From Actibacterium mucosum KCTC 23349 (lineage in GTDB: Bacteria > Pseudomonadota > Alphaproteobacteria > Rhodobacterales > Rhodobacteraceae): 64,000 nucleotides of DNA. Position numbers and translations under genes: made by a program. Of the stretch, positions 63,800 to 64,000 are shown one piece after another. The notes beneath the pieces are model-generated. The model was not told the origin of the DNA. It did no database searches and worked only from the letters and a program-made list of their open reading frames with translations. Numbering within the stretch: position 1 is the first letter of the stretch; each line of letters opens with the position of its first letter. The stretch covers positions 62,001 through 126,000 of the forward strand of contig NZ_JFKE01000001.1 in the NCBI RefSeq assembly GCF_000647975.1, written 5' to 3'.

Positions 63800-63903
63800 C
63801 TTTCATTAAACACTACTGTACAAAACCCTCAGATGCAACTTTGCTCTGTGACTTTCCCCAATGGCGCGTCACGTGACGATGCCAAACAATGAGGTATTGC
63901 CAA

Positions 63904-64000
63904 ATGGCCAATCTTCTAAAACTCGCGGTGTTGGCTCTCGCAGCGCTGCCACTTTCAGTGCAGGCCGAAGCACCTGCGCACAAACTGCCACTGCCTGTGA
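63904..64000 (+). CDS. Exported protein, N-terminal part (cut by window end)
   Basis: 32 codons visible. Signal peptide MANLLKLAVLALAALPLSVQA with cleavage after residue 21, then EAPAHKLPLPV. GAGG lies nine bases before the ATG. A TetR gene facing a short signal peptide is the usual arrangement for an RND efflux periplasmic adaptor (AcrA/MexA type), and the mature start fits such a protein, but too little is seen to be sure. Confidence 0.6.
   Translation, partial: MANLLKLAVLALAALPLSVQAEAPAHKLPLPV

Overview
The window looks like chromosomal DNA of a Roseobacter-type alphaproteobacterium (Rhodobacterales). The evidence is G+C-rich coding sequence, families typical of that group (DUF2794, an ECF42 sigma factor with its DGPF partner, CUT2 sugar ABC systems, an S-(hydroxymethyl)glutathione dehydrogenase) and an alphaproteobacterial LexA box (GAAC-N7-GAAC). 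The species cannot be named. I see no rRNA, tRNA, CRISPR array, insertion sequence or phage gene.

Layout. 1-37700 is mostly core and housekeeping: peroxiredoxin, FAD reductase, rsmD, HAD phosphatase, map, sfsA, a CinA-type molybdopterin-binding protein, GNAT, AhpD-like protein and OmpA (to 7.6 kb); LysR, a FadH-type dienoyl-CoA reductase and small uncharacterised proteins (to 12.7 kb); CPBP protease, accD-folC, LLM oxidoreductase and zapE (to 18.9 kb); MFS, hydrolase, HAD, YaiI and AEC carrier (to 23.3 kb); a large unknown secreted protein, a ClpP-like protease, frmA, cytochrome c' and an SOS-controlled imuB (to 30.5 kb); then DUF2461, a YCII-ECF42-VOC unit, a probable small RNA at about 34.2 kb, DUF2794, NlpC/P60 and an M17 aminopeptidase. 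Next come asd and a lone KpsS-like capsule gene (to 40.1 kb).

40.1-63.1 kb is a sugar-catabolism island with two linked systems. System 1 (40.1-51.7 kb) is an oxidative, non-phosphorylating pentose or aldonate route: a CUT2 ABC importer, a Zn alcohol dehydrogenase, an SDR, a semialdehyde dehydrogenase, an FAH-family dehydratase, a FadR-type GntR regulator, and one 785-residue protein that joins an FAD 2-hydroxyacid dehydrogenase to an SMP-30 lactonase. Two sites that fit TNGTNNNACNA lie in its two main promoter regions. A sugar-acid dehydratase is absent from the window. System 2 (51.9-63.1 kb) is the D-xylose isomerase pathway: xylB-xylA-galM, a ROK repressor and xylFHG. A di-haem peroxidase is coupled to galM by a 4-base overlap, and a secreted FG-GAP/ASPIC-UnbV protein is coupled to the ROK gene. 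Neither has an obvious place in xylose metabolism.

The window ends with a TetR regulator divergent from a truncated exported protein. The best candidates for something undescribed are the dehydrogenase-lactonase fusion and its regulon, the peroxidase/UnbV pair in the xylose locus, the small RNA with a C-rich loop, an apparent ATT start codon for the ECF42 factor, and the 714-residue secreted protein.
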